Assembly: GCA_947066105.1 (NCBI GenBank)
Contig: CAMSYM010000001.1
Span: 310,001 to 374,000 of the forward strand
Length of the DNA: 64,000 bases
DNA from: an uncultured Clostridia bacterium
Lineage (GTDB): Bacteria; Bacillota; Clostridia; Christensenellales; Pumilibacteraceae
Direction of reading: 5' to 3'
Shown here: positions 39,798 to 50,008 of the stretch, one piece after another
Layout: each line of letters begins with the position of its first letter
Numbering within the stretch: the stretch's first letter is position 1
Notes under the pieces: generated by a model
Seen by the model: the letters and a program-made list of their open reading frames with translations, nothing else
Told to the model about the DNA's origin: nothing
Database searches by the model: none
Made by a program: the position numbers and the translations under genes

Positions 39798-42112
39798 TGA
39801 ACGATATCCGACATCTCGATTTCGATGCAGTATTGCAAAAGATCGCGGCATACGCATCTTCCGATACGGTGGCGCAAAAAATAGCCGAAAGCATGCCTAC
39901 CACCGATATCGATACGGCGAACAAGCTTTTGACGCAAACAGGCGATGCGATAAAAGTACTGGCATCGCATCGTCCCGATCTCGCGTTCGGCGATATAACT
40001 AATGCAATTAATAAAGCGTGCGTGGGCGCGACGCTGACTCCCGCCGAGTTTTTGAATATACGAACCGATATGATTTGCTTGCGCTCGCTCAAAAACAGTA
40101 TCGATGATACCGACGGGTGCGATTCGTTAAAGGATATTGTAGCTTGGGCGCGAACATGCGACGATCTGGAACGCGCTATCGATAAGACGATAGAAAACGA
40201 AAACGAGATCAAAGACGATGCGAGCGATAAATTGCGTACATTGCGCAGATCGGTCCTGCGCGCCGCCGCAAAGCTGAAAGAGCGACTCGACAGCTATACG
40301 GGACAGAGCGAAGTAAGCAAATATTTACGCGACAATATCGTAACGGTGCGTGGCGGACGTTATGTTTTACCAGTAAGATCGGATTGCAGATCGCACGTAA
40401 AGGGGCTTGTTCACGACGTTTCGGCTACGGGAGCGACGGTTTTTGTCGAACCTTTTGCGGTAGTCGAAGCTAATAACGAATTGATAACGCTAAAAAACGA
40501 AGAAGCTTACGAGATAGAACGCATTCTCGCCGAGCTTACGAGATCGGTCGCGACCAACGCGTCGGAGCTTGTCAAATGCAACGAGGTTCTTACCGAATGC
40601 GGCGCGATATTCGCCAAAGCAGAATACTCCAAGCACATAAACGCATACCGCCCGCTTATCAATTCGGACGGGCGAATCGCGCTAAAAGGCGCGCGTCATC
40701 CGTTGATAGCCGGCGAATCGGTAGTGCCCGTCGATATCGTACTCGACGACAAGCGCGTGTTGTTGATATCGGGACCGAACACCGGCGGTAAAACGGTAGC
40801 GCTCAAAACCGTAGGATTGTTCTCTTTACTTGCCGCTTGCGGAGTATATCTGCCGACAGACGAAAACAGCGAGATATGCATTTTCGATAACGTGTATTGC
40901 GATATCGGCGACTCTCAAAGCATAGCGCAGTCTTTGAGTACTTTTTCTGCGCATATAGTCAATATTTCCCGAATAATAACAGAAATGAACGAACGTTCGC
41001 TCGTATTATTGGACGAGCCTGGCGACGGTACCGATCCGGACGAAGGCGCGGCGCTCGCTACGGCTATCATAAAAAGACTGCTCATGTCGCGGGTAACGGC
41101 GATAGTCACCACGCATTTCAATGCGGTAAAGGAATTCGCACTCGGTTGCGGCGAGATCGCCAATGCCTGCATGCAATTCGATCCCGTCAATTTTAAGCCG
41201 ACTTACAGACTGTTACAGGGCGTGTCGGGATCGAGCTATGCGCTCGAAATAGCGGAAAAGCTGGGACTTGACAAAACGGTGATATCCGATGCGCGCGCGT
41301 CGTTAAGCGCGGAAAAAGCGGCGTTCGACAGCATAATGCGCGAAGCGGAGAAATTGCGCAACGATATATTCGCCGAAAAGGAGTCGTGCGCCGCGCTCGA
41401 ACGCGAGGCGCGGGATAATGCCGAAAGTGCGCGCAAGTTGCGACAAGAATACGAATCAAAGCTTGCGGAGCTTAACGAGAACGCGCGCGCAATCATCCGA
41501 AAACGCGCCGACGATTATACCGAACGCGCCGAAAGCATTATCGAAGAGATAAAAGCCGAATTGAAAGCCACCGACGAAGCGGCGTTGTTCCGCGCCCGCA
41601 AAGCCGCTAAAAAGCTTACGGATGCCGTTCCGACCGATAAGGTAAGCCCGACCGTAGCGACCGAACCGATCACGCCCGAACGCCTGACCGTCGGTACGCG
41701 AGTGTACGTGAACGGACTCAATAAAGAAGGCGTTATAGCAAGCGCGTTGCGCGGAAATAAAGCAGTCGTCGCTATCGGCTCCGTTAAAACTGACATCCCG
41801 ATATCGTCGCTTTCGCTTTTGACGGAACGCGCGGAAACCAAACAAAAGCATACGGTCGGCAACGTTGGCGAACCGATAGAAAAAGAAATAATGATGCTCG
41901 GTATGACGGTAGACGAAGCGACTGCGGAACTCGACCGCGTTATATCCGATCTGCCGCCGCACAGCACGTTGCGCATCGTTCACGGCAAGGGTACGGGCGC
42001 GCTCGGCAAGGGCATACAGGCGTATTTGCGTCGCATGTCGCGCATAAAAACTTTTCGCTACGGGCGTTACGGCGAAGGCGATACAGGCGTAACTATTGCC
42101 GAACTGCGCTGA
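39797..42112 (+). CDS. mutS2: Endonuclease MutS2
   Basis: Walker A SGPNTGGKTVALKTVGL; DEPGDGTDPDEGAALATAI; C-terminal Smr (LRIVHGKGTGALGKGI). Confidence 0.97.
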   Translation: MNDIRHLDFDAVLQKIAAYASSDTVAQKIAESMPTTDIDTANKLLTQTGDAIKVLASHRPDLAFGDITNAINKACVGATLTPAEFLNIRTDMICLRSLKNSIDDTDGCDSLKDIVAWARTCDDLERAIDKTIENENEIKDDASDKLRTLRRSVLRAAAKLKERLDSYTGQSEVSKYLRDNIVTVRGGRYVLPVRSDCRSHVKGLVHDVSATGATVFVEPFAVVEANNELITLKNEEAYEIERILAELTRSVATNASELVKCNEVLTECGAIFAKAEYSKHINAYRPLINSDGRIALKGARHPLIAGESVVPVDIVLDDKRVLLISGPNTGGKTVALKTVGLFSLLAACGVYLPTDENSEICIFDNVYCDIGDSQSIAQSLSTFSAHIVNISRIITEMNERSLVLLDEPGDGTDPDEGAALATAIIKRLLMSRVTAIVTTHFNAVKEFALGCGEIANACMQFDPVNFKPTYRLLQGVSGSSYALEIAEKLGLDKTVISDARASLSAEKAAFDSIMREAEKLRNDIFAEKESCAALEREARDNAESARKLRQEYESKLAELNENARAIIRKRADDYTERAESIIEEIKAELKATDEAALFRARKAAKKLTDAVPTDKVSPTVATEPITPERLTVGTRVYVNGLNKEGVIASALRGNKAVVAIGSVKTDIPISSLSLLTERAETKQKHTVGNVGEPIEKEIMMLGMTVDEATAELDRVISDLPPHSTLRIVHGKGTGALGKGIQAYLRRMSRIKTFRYGRYGEGDTGVTIAELR

Positions 42113-42585
42113 CCGCCGAATAACGATTCGCGGTAGCTTTGTAATTCTTCGTAATCGAGTGCGGAATATATAACTTCGTACTTATCGAATTTTCGCGCGT
42201 TTGACAAATCGAGCGAAATCACGTAAACTATAAAATTGACGGTGCGCATGCCGAGCGCGCGAACGGAGTTGTATTTATCGCCCAAAATATGTTGGGAGTA
42301 TTCGTCGAAACGGTCGGAAATGGGAAAATACGCGCTGTCGACAGTGGTGTACAACGATCTGTGTTTGCGACGTATGCTCGTTATTATGCCGTCGGCGGAA
42401 TGCGGCGTTATCTTATCGTTGAGCAATAGATCGAGAGTTATGCAATCGCCGAGCCATATGCTCGAAAGATAATGCGAACTGCGAAACCGCATCGATACGG
42501 CATTGTCGATAACCGCGCGAAACGGCGTGGTTTTAGACCCGTCGACCAATTTATAAAGCAATTCGTCGGGAATAATGTTTTTCAT
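42067..42585 (-). CDS. Hypothetical protein in operon with tmcAL; 3' end overlaps mutS2 antisense
   Basis: 172-codon ORF; ATGA-type 4-bp overlap with upstream tmcAL; no family recognised. Confidence 0.75.
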   Translation of the reverse strand: MKNIIPDELLYKLVDGSKTTPFRAVIDNAVSMRFRSSHYLSSIWLGDCITLDLLLNDKITPHSADGIITSIRRKHRSLYTTVDSAYFPISDRFDEYSQHILGDKYNSVRALGMRTVNFIVYVISLDLSNARKFDKYEVIYSALDYEELQSYRESLFGGQRSSAIVTPVSPSP

Positions 42586-43766
42586 GATTTTACTATCGAG
42601 TAATTAAAATAATCGCCGTCGACGCGGCATATCGTATTGTACAATGCAGTCGCTTTTATATCTACTTGCAGCACGTCGCGAACTTCGTCGTCCGCGGCGA
42701 CTGCGGCTTTTATAGCCGCGTTGTCCGTTTTCACGTTATCGGGCAATATCCCGAAGTCGAAGTTTTTACCGCATGCCAAAAGGCGAGTGCAGAACCGTTT
42801 TTCGATCATCGACCTGTTTATAGACAGCAATATGTCCAACAAAAGCCTGTATATACGCTTTTCGGAGTAGCGTTTGCCCGCCGCGCTTTCGATTATCTTA
42901 TCGAAGTCGCTTGTCTTAGCCGCGCTTTTAAGCAAGTATTCAAGCCCTTCCGAGCAATCGCGCAGTAAAGAAATATCGCTCGTATCGGCGCATTTCAATG
43001 CGAAAACAGCCGCCGCTTTAAAAGCGCGCATATCCGGCGCGTGCGATCTTCGCCAAGCGGAAATTCTATCTGCGAAAAACGGTAAACGACTGCGCACAGA
43101 CTCAAATTTTCCGTCGCGCTCGGCATTGCGTATAGCTGTAGCCGATATATATTCGCCGCTTTGTTCGGTATCGTTATGCAACGCGCCGACGCGCTCTATT
43201 ATCAACGGCTCGATATTCGCGCCGAGCTTGTCCACCGCAACGATATATTCCAAACAAAGCATATTATTCGGCTCGACGAGAATTTTGCTTATATCGCCGT
43301 CGGCAGGATAGGCGTTGCCGTATGCTTCCGTCAAAGCGGCGACGCCAGATACGTTATAGCTCGCGCCGGACTTCATATGCGCTTTCGTTTTGTCCGATAT
43401 CGATGCGGAATGCTTAATCTTAAACTCGGCGATCTTGCGTATCGAGTTCGGAGCGGCGGTCGCGCCCATAGCCATATATGCGATATCTTTGATGTGCCTG
43501 ATTATTTTTACCGCGCCTTCCGCAAAATACTGCGCGCTTGCCGTCGCGTATACCGTCGGCAATTCGATAACGGCGTCTGCGCCGCCCGCGATCGCGCATT
43601 CGGCGCGTATTGATTTATCGCAAAACGCGGGCATGGCGGATTGCACGAACGAGCCGCTCATAACGCACGCGATATTATCCGCCCCCGATTCCCGTACGCG
43701 TCGCAATTGATAAGCGTGTCCGGTATGAAACGGGTTATATTCGCAAACGATAGCACAATTTTTCAT
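42582..43766 (-). CDS. tmcAL: tRNA(Met) cytidine acetate ligase (TmcAL/YlbM)
   Basis: CAIVCEYNPFHTGHAYQLRRVRESGADNIACVMSGSFVQSAMPAFCDK nucleotidyltransferase motif. Confidence 0.94.
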   Translation of the reverse strand: MKNCAIVCEYNPFHTGHAYQLRRVRESGADNIACVMSGSFVQSAMPAFCDKSIRAECAIAGGADAVIELPTVYATASAQYFAEGAVKIIRHIKDIAYMAMGATAAPNSIRKIAEFKIKHSASISDKTKAHMKSGASYNVSGVAALTEAYGNAYPADGDISKILVEPNNMLCLEYIVAVDKLGANIEPLIIERVGALHNDTEQSGEYISATAIRNAERDGKFESVRSRLPFFADRISAWRRSHAPDMRAFKAAAVFALKCADTSDISLLRDCSEGLEYLLKSAAKTSDFDKIIESAAGKRYSEKRIYRLLLDILLSINRSMIEKRFCTRLLACGKNFDFGILPDNVKTDNAAIKAAVAADDEVRDVLQVDIKATALYNTICRVDGDYFNYSIVKS

Positions 43767-43774
43767 GATTTCAC

Positions 43775-43803
43775 TTTACTTTGTATGATATTCGGAGTAT
43801 AAT
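43775..43803 (+). promoter_or_regulatory. SigmaA-type promoter of pta
   Basis: TTTACT-17-TATAAT. Confidence 0.65.
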
Positions 43804-43871
43804 ATTTTGTGTGCATACAGTATGATTGTAACACAATCTCCAACAAAAGTAAATACAAATCGGAGGATATT

Positions 43872-44870
43872 ATGAACGATTTATTAAAGTCCGTGCGCGA
43901 AAAAGCCAAAAGCCTGCAAAAAACGATAGTGCTTGCCGAAGGCGAAGAACCGCGCATAATCACAGCCGCGGTCAAGATACAAGCGGAAGGCATTGCTAAA
44001 CTCATACTTTTGGGCAACCCGCAAACGATAGCCGCGAAATGCCCCGATGCGGATCTTTCGGGCATAAAAATAATCGACGTCAATAATATCGACATACAGC
44101 CGTATGCCGAACTTTTGTACGATCTGCGCAAAGCCAAAGGCATGGATATGGATACTGCGCGCAAGCTCGCTCACGACCCGCTGTATTTCGGCGTACTGTC
44201 GGTAAAGCGCGGAGAAGCGGACGGTATGGTAGCAGGCTCGATAAGGGCTACCGGCGATGTTTTGCGACCCGCATTGCAGATAATTAAGACCGCGCCCGGC
44301 ATAAAAACGGTAAGCTCGTGCTTTATAATGCTGTTGAATAAAAATACCGAGTACGGCGAAAACGGCGTTATGGTTTTCGGCGACTGCGCAGTAAATCCCA
44401 ATCCCGATTCGGCGCAGCTCGCGGATATCGCGATAGCGTCCGCCGATACAGCCGCGGCTATCGCAGGCATCACGCCCAAAGTCGCGTTGCTGTCTTTTTC
44501 CACGAAAGGCTCGGCGAAAAGCGAACTCGTCGACAAAGTCACCGCCGCGCTCGAAATCGTCAAAACGACGCGACCCGACTTGCAAGTCGACGGCGAGTTG
44601 CAGGCGGACGCCGCGCTCGTTCCGACCGTCGCCGATCTCAAAGCGCCCGGCAGCACCGTTGCGGGCAAAGCCAACGTGTTGATCTTCCCGGATCTTCAAG
44701 CGGGTAATATCGGATACAAGCTCGTGCAGCGCTTGGCGGGCGCGGAAGCGATAGGTCCTATATGCCAAGGCTTCAACAGCCCCGTAAACGATCTCTCGCG
44801 CGGATGCAGTAGCGAGGATGTGGTAAACGTAGTCGCCATGACCGCACTGCAAAGCACGATCGGCAAATAA
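43872..44870 (+). CDS. pta: Phosphate acetyltransferase
   Basis: AEGEEPRIITAAVKI; LPGTAxx-type family motifs; DGELQADAALVPTVADLKAPGSTVAGKANVLIFPDLQAGNIGYKLVQRL. Confidence 0.96.
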   Translation: MNDLLKSVREKAKSLQKTIVLAEGEEPRIITAAVKIQAEGIAKLILLGNPQTIAAKCPDADLSGIKIIDVNNIDIQPYAELLYDLRKAKGMDMDTARKLAHDPLYFGVLSVKRGEADGMVAGSIRATGDVLRPALQIIKTAPGIKTVSSCFIMLLNKNTEYGENGVMVFGDCAVNPNPDSAQLADIAIASADTAAAIAGITPKVALLSFSTKGSAKSELVDKVTAALEIVKTTRPDLQVDGELQADAALVPTVADLKAPGSTVAGKANVLIFPDLQAGNIGYKLVQRLAGAEAIGPICQGFNSPVNDLSRGCSSEDVVNVVAMTALQSTIGK

Positions 44871-44880
44871 ATATATCGGC

Positions 44881-45789
44881 ATGAAATTCAAAAAAATCAC
44901 CGTTAAATGCAGTCCCGAAACATCGGAGATCGTCGCATACTGCTTACACGAAGCGGGCAGTATGGGCGAAGTTTTCGATGATTATGCCGACGTCAAACAG
45001 GTACTCGACGAAAAACGTTGGGATTATGCCGACGCAACGCTGTTCGAAGCGTCGGACGACTGCTCGGTAAGCGGGTTTTTCTCGATAGAAACGGACGAAA
45101 GGGCAGTGTTTTCCAAGCTCGACAGATTGCGCGAACAAGAATTTGCCGAGTTTTCAACCATGGAAACAAGCATCGAAACGATCGACTCGGAAGCATGGGA
45201 AAACGAATGGAAAAAATACTACAAGCCATTTAATATCGGAAAGATAGTTATCGTACCCGAATGGCTCGAATATAACGCCGTCGGCGGCGAAATACCCGTT
45301 AAATTGAATCCCGGACTTGCGTTCGGAACGGGCATGCACGAAACGACGTCCATGTGCATCGATCTAATGCAACGCTTAGAGCTTAAAAACAAACGCGTGC
45401 TCGACTTCGGATGCGGAAGCGGCATTCTCGGCGTATGCGCGACGGCGCTCGGCGCGGGTTCCGTGCTGTTTGCCGATACCGACGAGCAAGCCGTGACGGC
45501 GACGGCTTACAACTGCAAAATCAACGGCATTAAAGATCCCGAAGTGTTTTTGCGCGACGTGCGAGAACTTACCGAACCTGCCGACACGATCGTCGCCAAC
45601 ATAACCGCGGACGTATTGACCGCAGTCGAACCGATGATCAGATCGGCGCTCAAAAAGGGCGGTCACGCAATAATAAGCGGCATAATCTCCGATAAAATAG
45701 AGCTTGTCAAAAAAGCGTATCTGCGCGATTTTAAGCTTAAAGAACATATACAAAAAAACGAATGGAGCGCATTCCTGTTTGAATTATGA
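44881..45789 (+). CDS. prmA: Ribosomal protein L11 methyltransferase
   Basis: NPGLAFGTGMHETTSMCIDLM; VLDFGCGSGILGV SAM motif. Confidence 0.96.
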   Translation: MKFKKITVKCSPETSEIVAYCLHEAGSMGEVFDDYADVKQVLDEKRWDYADATLFEASDDCSVSGFFSIETDERAVFSKLDRLREQEFAEFSTMETSIETIDSEAWENEWKKYYKPFNIGKIVIVPEWLEYNAVGGEIPVKLNPGLAFGTGMHETTSMCIDLMQRLELKNKRVLDFGCGSGILGVCATALGAGSVLFADTDEQAVTATAYNCKINGIKDPEVFLRDVRELTEPADTIVANITADVLTAVEPMIRSALKKGGHAIISGIISDKIELVKKAYLRDFKLKEHIQKNEWSAFLFEL

Positions 45790-46496
45790 GATTTTACTAT
45801 CCGAACATCGATAAAGACTATCCCGAATTGACCGACGAGACGCACACTCATGCGGCATACGCCTTGCGAATAAGAACAGGCGACCGTATTACTGTTTTCG
45901 ACGGAACAGGCAACGATTACGTTTGTAAAGTGACCGATATAAAAAAAGATAAAACCCTGCTCGAAATTCTCGAAACGGCAAAAAACACGGGCGAATCGAA
46001 AATAACCGTATCGCTGTTTTTATCGGTCATCAAACAAGACAAGTTCGAAATGGCGGTACAAAAAGCGACCGAACTCGGAATCAACCGTATCGTACCGGTT
46101 TTTACCACATTTACTCAACGCAGTTTTTCGCTGAATTACGAACGTTTGAATAAAATAGCCGTAGCCGCATGCGAGCAATGCGGACGCAGTGTGATCCCCA
46201 TAATAGAGCAGGCGATAAACTTCGATACGCTTCTCGAACGGGCGCGCAATACGAGCATGATATTTTTATGGGAACGCGAACTGCACGGCACAATGAATTG
46301 CGCGATAGATAAAACCAAGACGGATATATCCGTATTCGTCGGACCGGAAGGCGGCATAACCGAACCCGAAAAAACGGCGCTTACAAATGCCGGCGCAAAA
46401 GCCGTAACGCTCGGACCGCGAATATTGCGTGCGGAAACAGCCGCCATAGCCGCATTGTCGGTAGTATATTACGAAATGGGAGAGTGGAACCTTTGA
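45786..46496 (+). CDS. rsmE: 16S rRNA (uracil(1498)-N(3))-methyltransferase
   Basis: KATELGINRIVPVFTTFTQRS; VFVGPEGGITEPEK; LGPRILRAETAAIAALSVV. Confidence 0.95.
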   Translation: MRFYYPNIDKDYPELTDETHTHAAYALRIRTGDRITVFDGTGNDYVCKVTDIKKDKTLLEILETAKNTGESKITVSLFLSVIKQDKFEMAVQKATELGINRIVPVFTTFTQRSFSLNYERLNKIAVAACEQCGRSVIPIIEQAINFDTLLERARNTSMIFLWERELHGTMNCAIDKTKTDISVFVGPEGGITEPEKTALTNAGAKAVTLGPRILRAETAAIAALSVVYYEMGEWNL

Positions 46497-47773
46497 TCGT
46501 CAAAGTAGTCACGCTCGGTTGCAAAGTCAATCAATGCGAAAGCGCGTCCGTAGTAGCGACGCTCGTTGCGCACGGATACAATGCGTCGGAAGGCTTGGAG
46601 CCTGCCGACGTTTATGTATTGAACACATGTTCCGTTACAGCCGAAGCGGATAAAAAATCACGTCAGTATCTCGCAAAAATGCGCAAAATAAATCCAAACT
46701 GCATAATTATAGCAGCAGGGTGCAGTACGCAAAACGACAGCGATAAATTCAAGCAAAAAAACGTTTACGCTATTTTCGGCACCGACAACAAGTCAAAAAA
46801 TGTGTTAAATGCCCTTAATTCAATATTTAAAAATAACAATTATAATACTCTATCAGATATAATACTTGATGAAAATTACGACATTTATAACGGAATGGGC
46901 GGGTATTGTTACGAAACGTACCCGAAAAACAACCGCACGCGTGCATTTGTTAAAATACAGGACGGGTGTGATAGGTTTTGCTCGTATTGTATAATCCCGT
47001 ATTTGCGCGGTAGAAGCAGATCGCGATCTATCGAAGATATATTGAATGAATGTAAGCAAATACATTCCAACGAGATAGTTTTGACGGGCATTGACATGTC
47101 TGTTTACGGTAAGGATATAGGCTGTTCGTTAGCTATGTTGTTGAAGGAATTATCGTCCGTAAAAGCGCGCAAGCGTATAGGCTCGCTTGAATGCGAAGCT
47201 ATAAACGATGAAATGCTCGACGCGATGGCTAACGGGGGGTATTGTCCGCACTTTCATTTATCGTTGCAGAGCGGAAGCGACGAAGTATTGAAAACGATGA
47301 ACCGCAAGTATGCTGTTGCGTTTTATTCGGAAAAAATCAAGTCCATACGCGAGTGCTTTCCGTCGGCGGGTATAACTACCGACGTTATCGTCGGTTTTCC
47401 GAGCGAAACTGACGAGCTATTTGACGATAGTATCGCATTTATAGAGAACTGCGGATTTTCCGATATACACGTATTCCCGTACAGTTCTCGAAAGGGAACG
47501 TTGGCATCAAGAAAATACACGCCGCTCGATCCCGCTATGATCAAATCGCGCACCGAGCGAATGATTGCTTTAAAAAACAAATTGCACGACGAGTTCTTGG
47601 TAAAAAATATAGGCTCTACGCAATCTGTTTACGTAGAAGATATCGAAAACGGCTATAACGTCGGCTATACCGAAAATTATATCAAGGTATATTCAAATGC
47701 GCCGTGCGGCGAAATTATCGATCTTAAATTGATAAAACCGTACGGTACGGGCTTGTTCGGAGAAAAAGTATAA
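46484..47773 (+). CDS. mtaB: tRNA threonylcarbamoyladenosine methylthiotransferase MtaB
   Basis: VTLGCKVNQCESASV; radical-SAM QDGCDRFCSYCIIPYLRGRSRSR; GFPSETDELFDDSIAF. GTG (46484) or TTG (46493) start. Confidence 0.93.
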   Translation: MEPLIVKVVTLGCKVNQCESASVVATLVAHGYNASEGLEPADVYVLNTCSVTAEADKKSRQYLAKMRKINPNCIIIAAGCSTQNDSDKFKQKNVYAIFGTDNKSKNVLNALNSIFKNNNYNTLSDIILDENYDIYNGMGGYCYETYPKNNRTRAFVKIQDGCDRFCSYCIIPYLRGRSRSRSIEDILNECKQIHSNEIVLTGIDMSVYGKDIGCSLAMLLKELSSVKARKRIGSLECEAINDEMLDAMANGGYCPHFHLSLQSGSDEVLKTMNRKYAVAFYSEKIKSIRECFPSAGITTDVIVGFPSETDELFDDSIAFIENCGFSDIHVFPYSSRKGTLASRKYTPLDPAMIKSRTERMIALKNKLHDEFLVKNIGSTQSVYVEDIENGYNVGYTENYIKVYSNAPCGEIIDLKLIKPYGTGLFGEKV

Positions 47774-47884
47774 AAATTCGACGGAGCTGCCGGACTATTT
47801 TAAAATAATCTCGATGATATTACGGTTCACGGTGTCCGAATTAAGGCAGGGCATGACTTTTGCATGTTTTGTCGCATACAACTA

Positions 47885-47918
47885 ATCACTTCGCAAAAGA
47901 CAGCTTTTGCGAAGTGAT
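47885..47918. repeat. Perfect 15-bp inverted repeat with 4-nt loop
   Basis: ATCACTTCGCAAAAG-ACAG-CTTTTGCGAAGTGAT; no T-run on either side. Confidence 0.95.
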
Positions 47919-48039
47919 AACGATAAAAATACCATATTGAGCTTAGTCGTCGTTCGCGCCTTATAATTTGCGGATTATTATTGTCGTAACGTGTCGTTTA
48001 TATCACATAAAAACGCTTATTATATTCGATACTATTTGT

Positions 48040-50007
48040 ATGAAGAGATCCGTTAAAATTACGTTGATATGCGTAACGGTATTTATCGTGATGATTTCGC
48101 TCACGGTGGGATTTTTATTTTTGTTGATCGAGCCGGAATTTAAGCTATTCGATTCCACGACGCTCGATACCGACAAACTGGCGTCTTATTCAAATACCGT
48201 CACGATCTTAGACATTAACGGAGATCCTTTGGATGACGCGCTTTACGACAGCAACAAAATATTCGTTGATATCGACGATCTGCACGACTATACGCTCAAT
48301 GCGTTTATAGCGATCGAGGACAAACGTTTTTACAAGCATGACGGGATCGATTACAAGCGTATGGCGTCTGCGCTTATATCCAATATCAAATCGCGCGGTT
48401 TTCGCGAAGGCGCGTCCACCATTACGCAACAACTCATCAAAAACACGCATTTGTCAAACGAAAAGACATTAAAGCGTAAACTCACCGAAATTCGTCTTGC
48501 TCGCGCGCTCGAACGCGTATACGACAAAAACGAAATTCTCGAAAGCTACTTGAATATTTTGTATTTCGGTTCGGGCATACGCGGATTGGGTACGGCGAGC
48601 CGAGTCATGTTCGGCAAACCCGCATCCGAGCTTACTCTCGCCCAGTCCGCCGCGCTCGCTTCCATTATCAACAATCCGTCGAAATACAGTCCGTATAACA
48701 ATCCGCAAAATCTCGCCAAGCGCAAAGAGCTTGTACTCGGTCAAATGCTCGATCAAGGATATATTACTGCGGTCGAGTATTCCGCCGCGCTTGACGAGCG
48801 TTTAACGTTTAACAAAGACAAGCAAAGTCAGTATATCTCCGGCGTTTTGAAAAATACTTGCGAAAAGCTGAACTGTTCCGAAAAAGCGTTATTCAATAAG
48901 AACGTAACGATAAAAACGGCATACGACAAAAACATTTCCTTCGCCGCGCGACAAGCATTATCGCAATATGCCGCAAACGATCAAGATTACATTGCGCGCG
49001 TATTGATACTCGATAACGCGACGGGTAATGCCGTATGCGACGAAACAAACACGACCGGATATATCGATCCGCGCCGCTCGCCCGCGTCCGCGATAAAACC
49101 GTTTATATCGTACGCGCCGTCGCTCGAAAACGGCGCTAATCCCCTTTCTCAGATCGCCGACGAACCGACCGTTTTCGGCGATTATTCTCCGAGAAATTAT
49201 AAGGACGTTTACCGCGGATATATTTCGCTTAAAGATTGCTTGATATACTCGTCCAATATCGCCGCAGTCAAACTTTTACGCCAAACGGGCTTGGACAACG
49301 CGATATCTACCGCGCGCGCATTCGGGCTTACGGTAGACGATTCAGATCGGTCGTTATCGCTGGCTTTGGGCGGTATGTCTCGCGGCTTAACGCTGACGGA
49401 GCTTGCCAATGCATACCGAACGCTCGCCAACGGCGGAATATATTCGCCCGTTTATTATGCGCAAGCGATAAATTCGCTCGACGGGAACAGTATTTTTACG
49501 ATAACGCGCCGTCGTGCGGTCGGTGAAGATACCGCATATCTGCTGACGGACATGCTATGCGAATGCGCGCAAACAGGCACGGCAAAAAAACTGAAATATT
49601 CGGGTACGGTAGCCGCCAAGACGGGAACAAACGGCGACGAAAACGGGAATTACGATTGCTACGGAATAGCATACACGCCTAAATATACGGTTGCCGTATG
49701 GTTCGGCGCTCCGCCCGACGGGAAGATCGACAACAAAATCACCGGCGCGAGTTGCTGTAATATTATCAAATACATTTGCGACAATGCAAAACTCGGTACT
49801 GACGAACGGTTCGACATGCCAAATTCTGTAGCCTATTACGAAATCGACGCGACCGAACTCGCCGAGTCACACGAAGTTTATCTTGCCGATCCGACTTTGC
49901 CAAAGCGTTACAGAATGCGCGCACTGCTGTCAAAACGGCATTTGCCGATACGAAAAAGCATCGATATAGTTGATTTTTACGATAGGCTCGTGTGGGAAGA
50001 AAATTGA
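48040..50007 (+). CDS. Class A penicillin-binding protein (transglycosylase/transpeptidase, PBP1A family)
   Basis: FIAIEDKRFYKHDGIDYKRMASAL, GASTITQQLIKN glycosyltransferase-51 motifs; KTGTNGDENGNYDCYGIAYTP transpeptidase KTGT box. Confidence 0.95.
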   Translation: MKRSVKITLICVTVFIVMISLTVGFLFLLIEPEFKLFDSTTLDTDKLASYSNTVTILDINGDPLDDALYDSNKIFVDIDDLHDYTLNAFIAIEDKRFYKHDGIDYKRMASALISNIKSRGFREGASTITQQLIKNTHLSNEKTLKRKLTEIRLARALERVYDKNEILESYLNILYFGSGIRGLGTASRVMFGKPASELTLAQSAALASIINNPSKYSPYNNPQNLAKRKELVLGQMLDQGYITAVEYSAALDERLTFNKDKQSQYISGVLKNTCEKLNCSEKALFNKNVTIKTAYDKNISFAARQALSQYAANDQDYIARVLILDNATGNAVCDETNTTGYIDPRRSPASAIKPFISYAPSLENGANPLSQIADEPTVFGDYSPRNYKDVYRGYISLKDCLIYSSNIAAVKLLRQTGLDNAISTARAFGLTVDDSDRSLSLALGGMSRGLTLTELANAYRTLANGGIYSPVYYAQAINSLDGNSIFTITRRRAVGEDTAYLLTDMLCECAQTGTAKKLKYSGTVAAKTGTNGDENGNYDCYGIAYTPKYTVAVWFGAPPDGKIDNKITGASCCNIIKYICDNAKLGTDERFDMPNSVAYYEIDATELAESHEVYLADPTLPKRYRMRALLSKRHLPIRKSIDIVDFYDRLVWEEN

Positions 50008-50008
50008 C

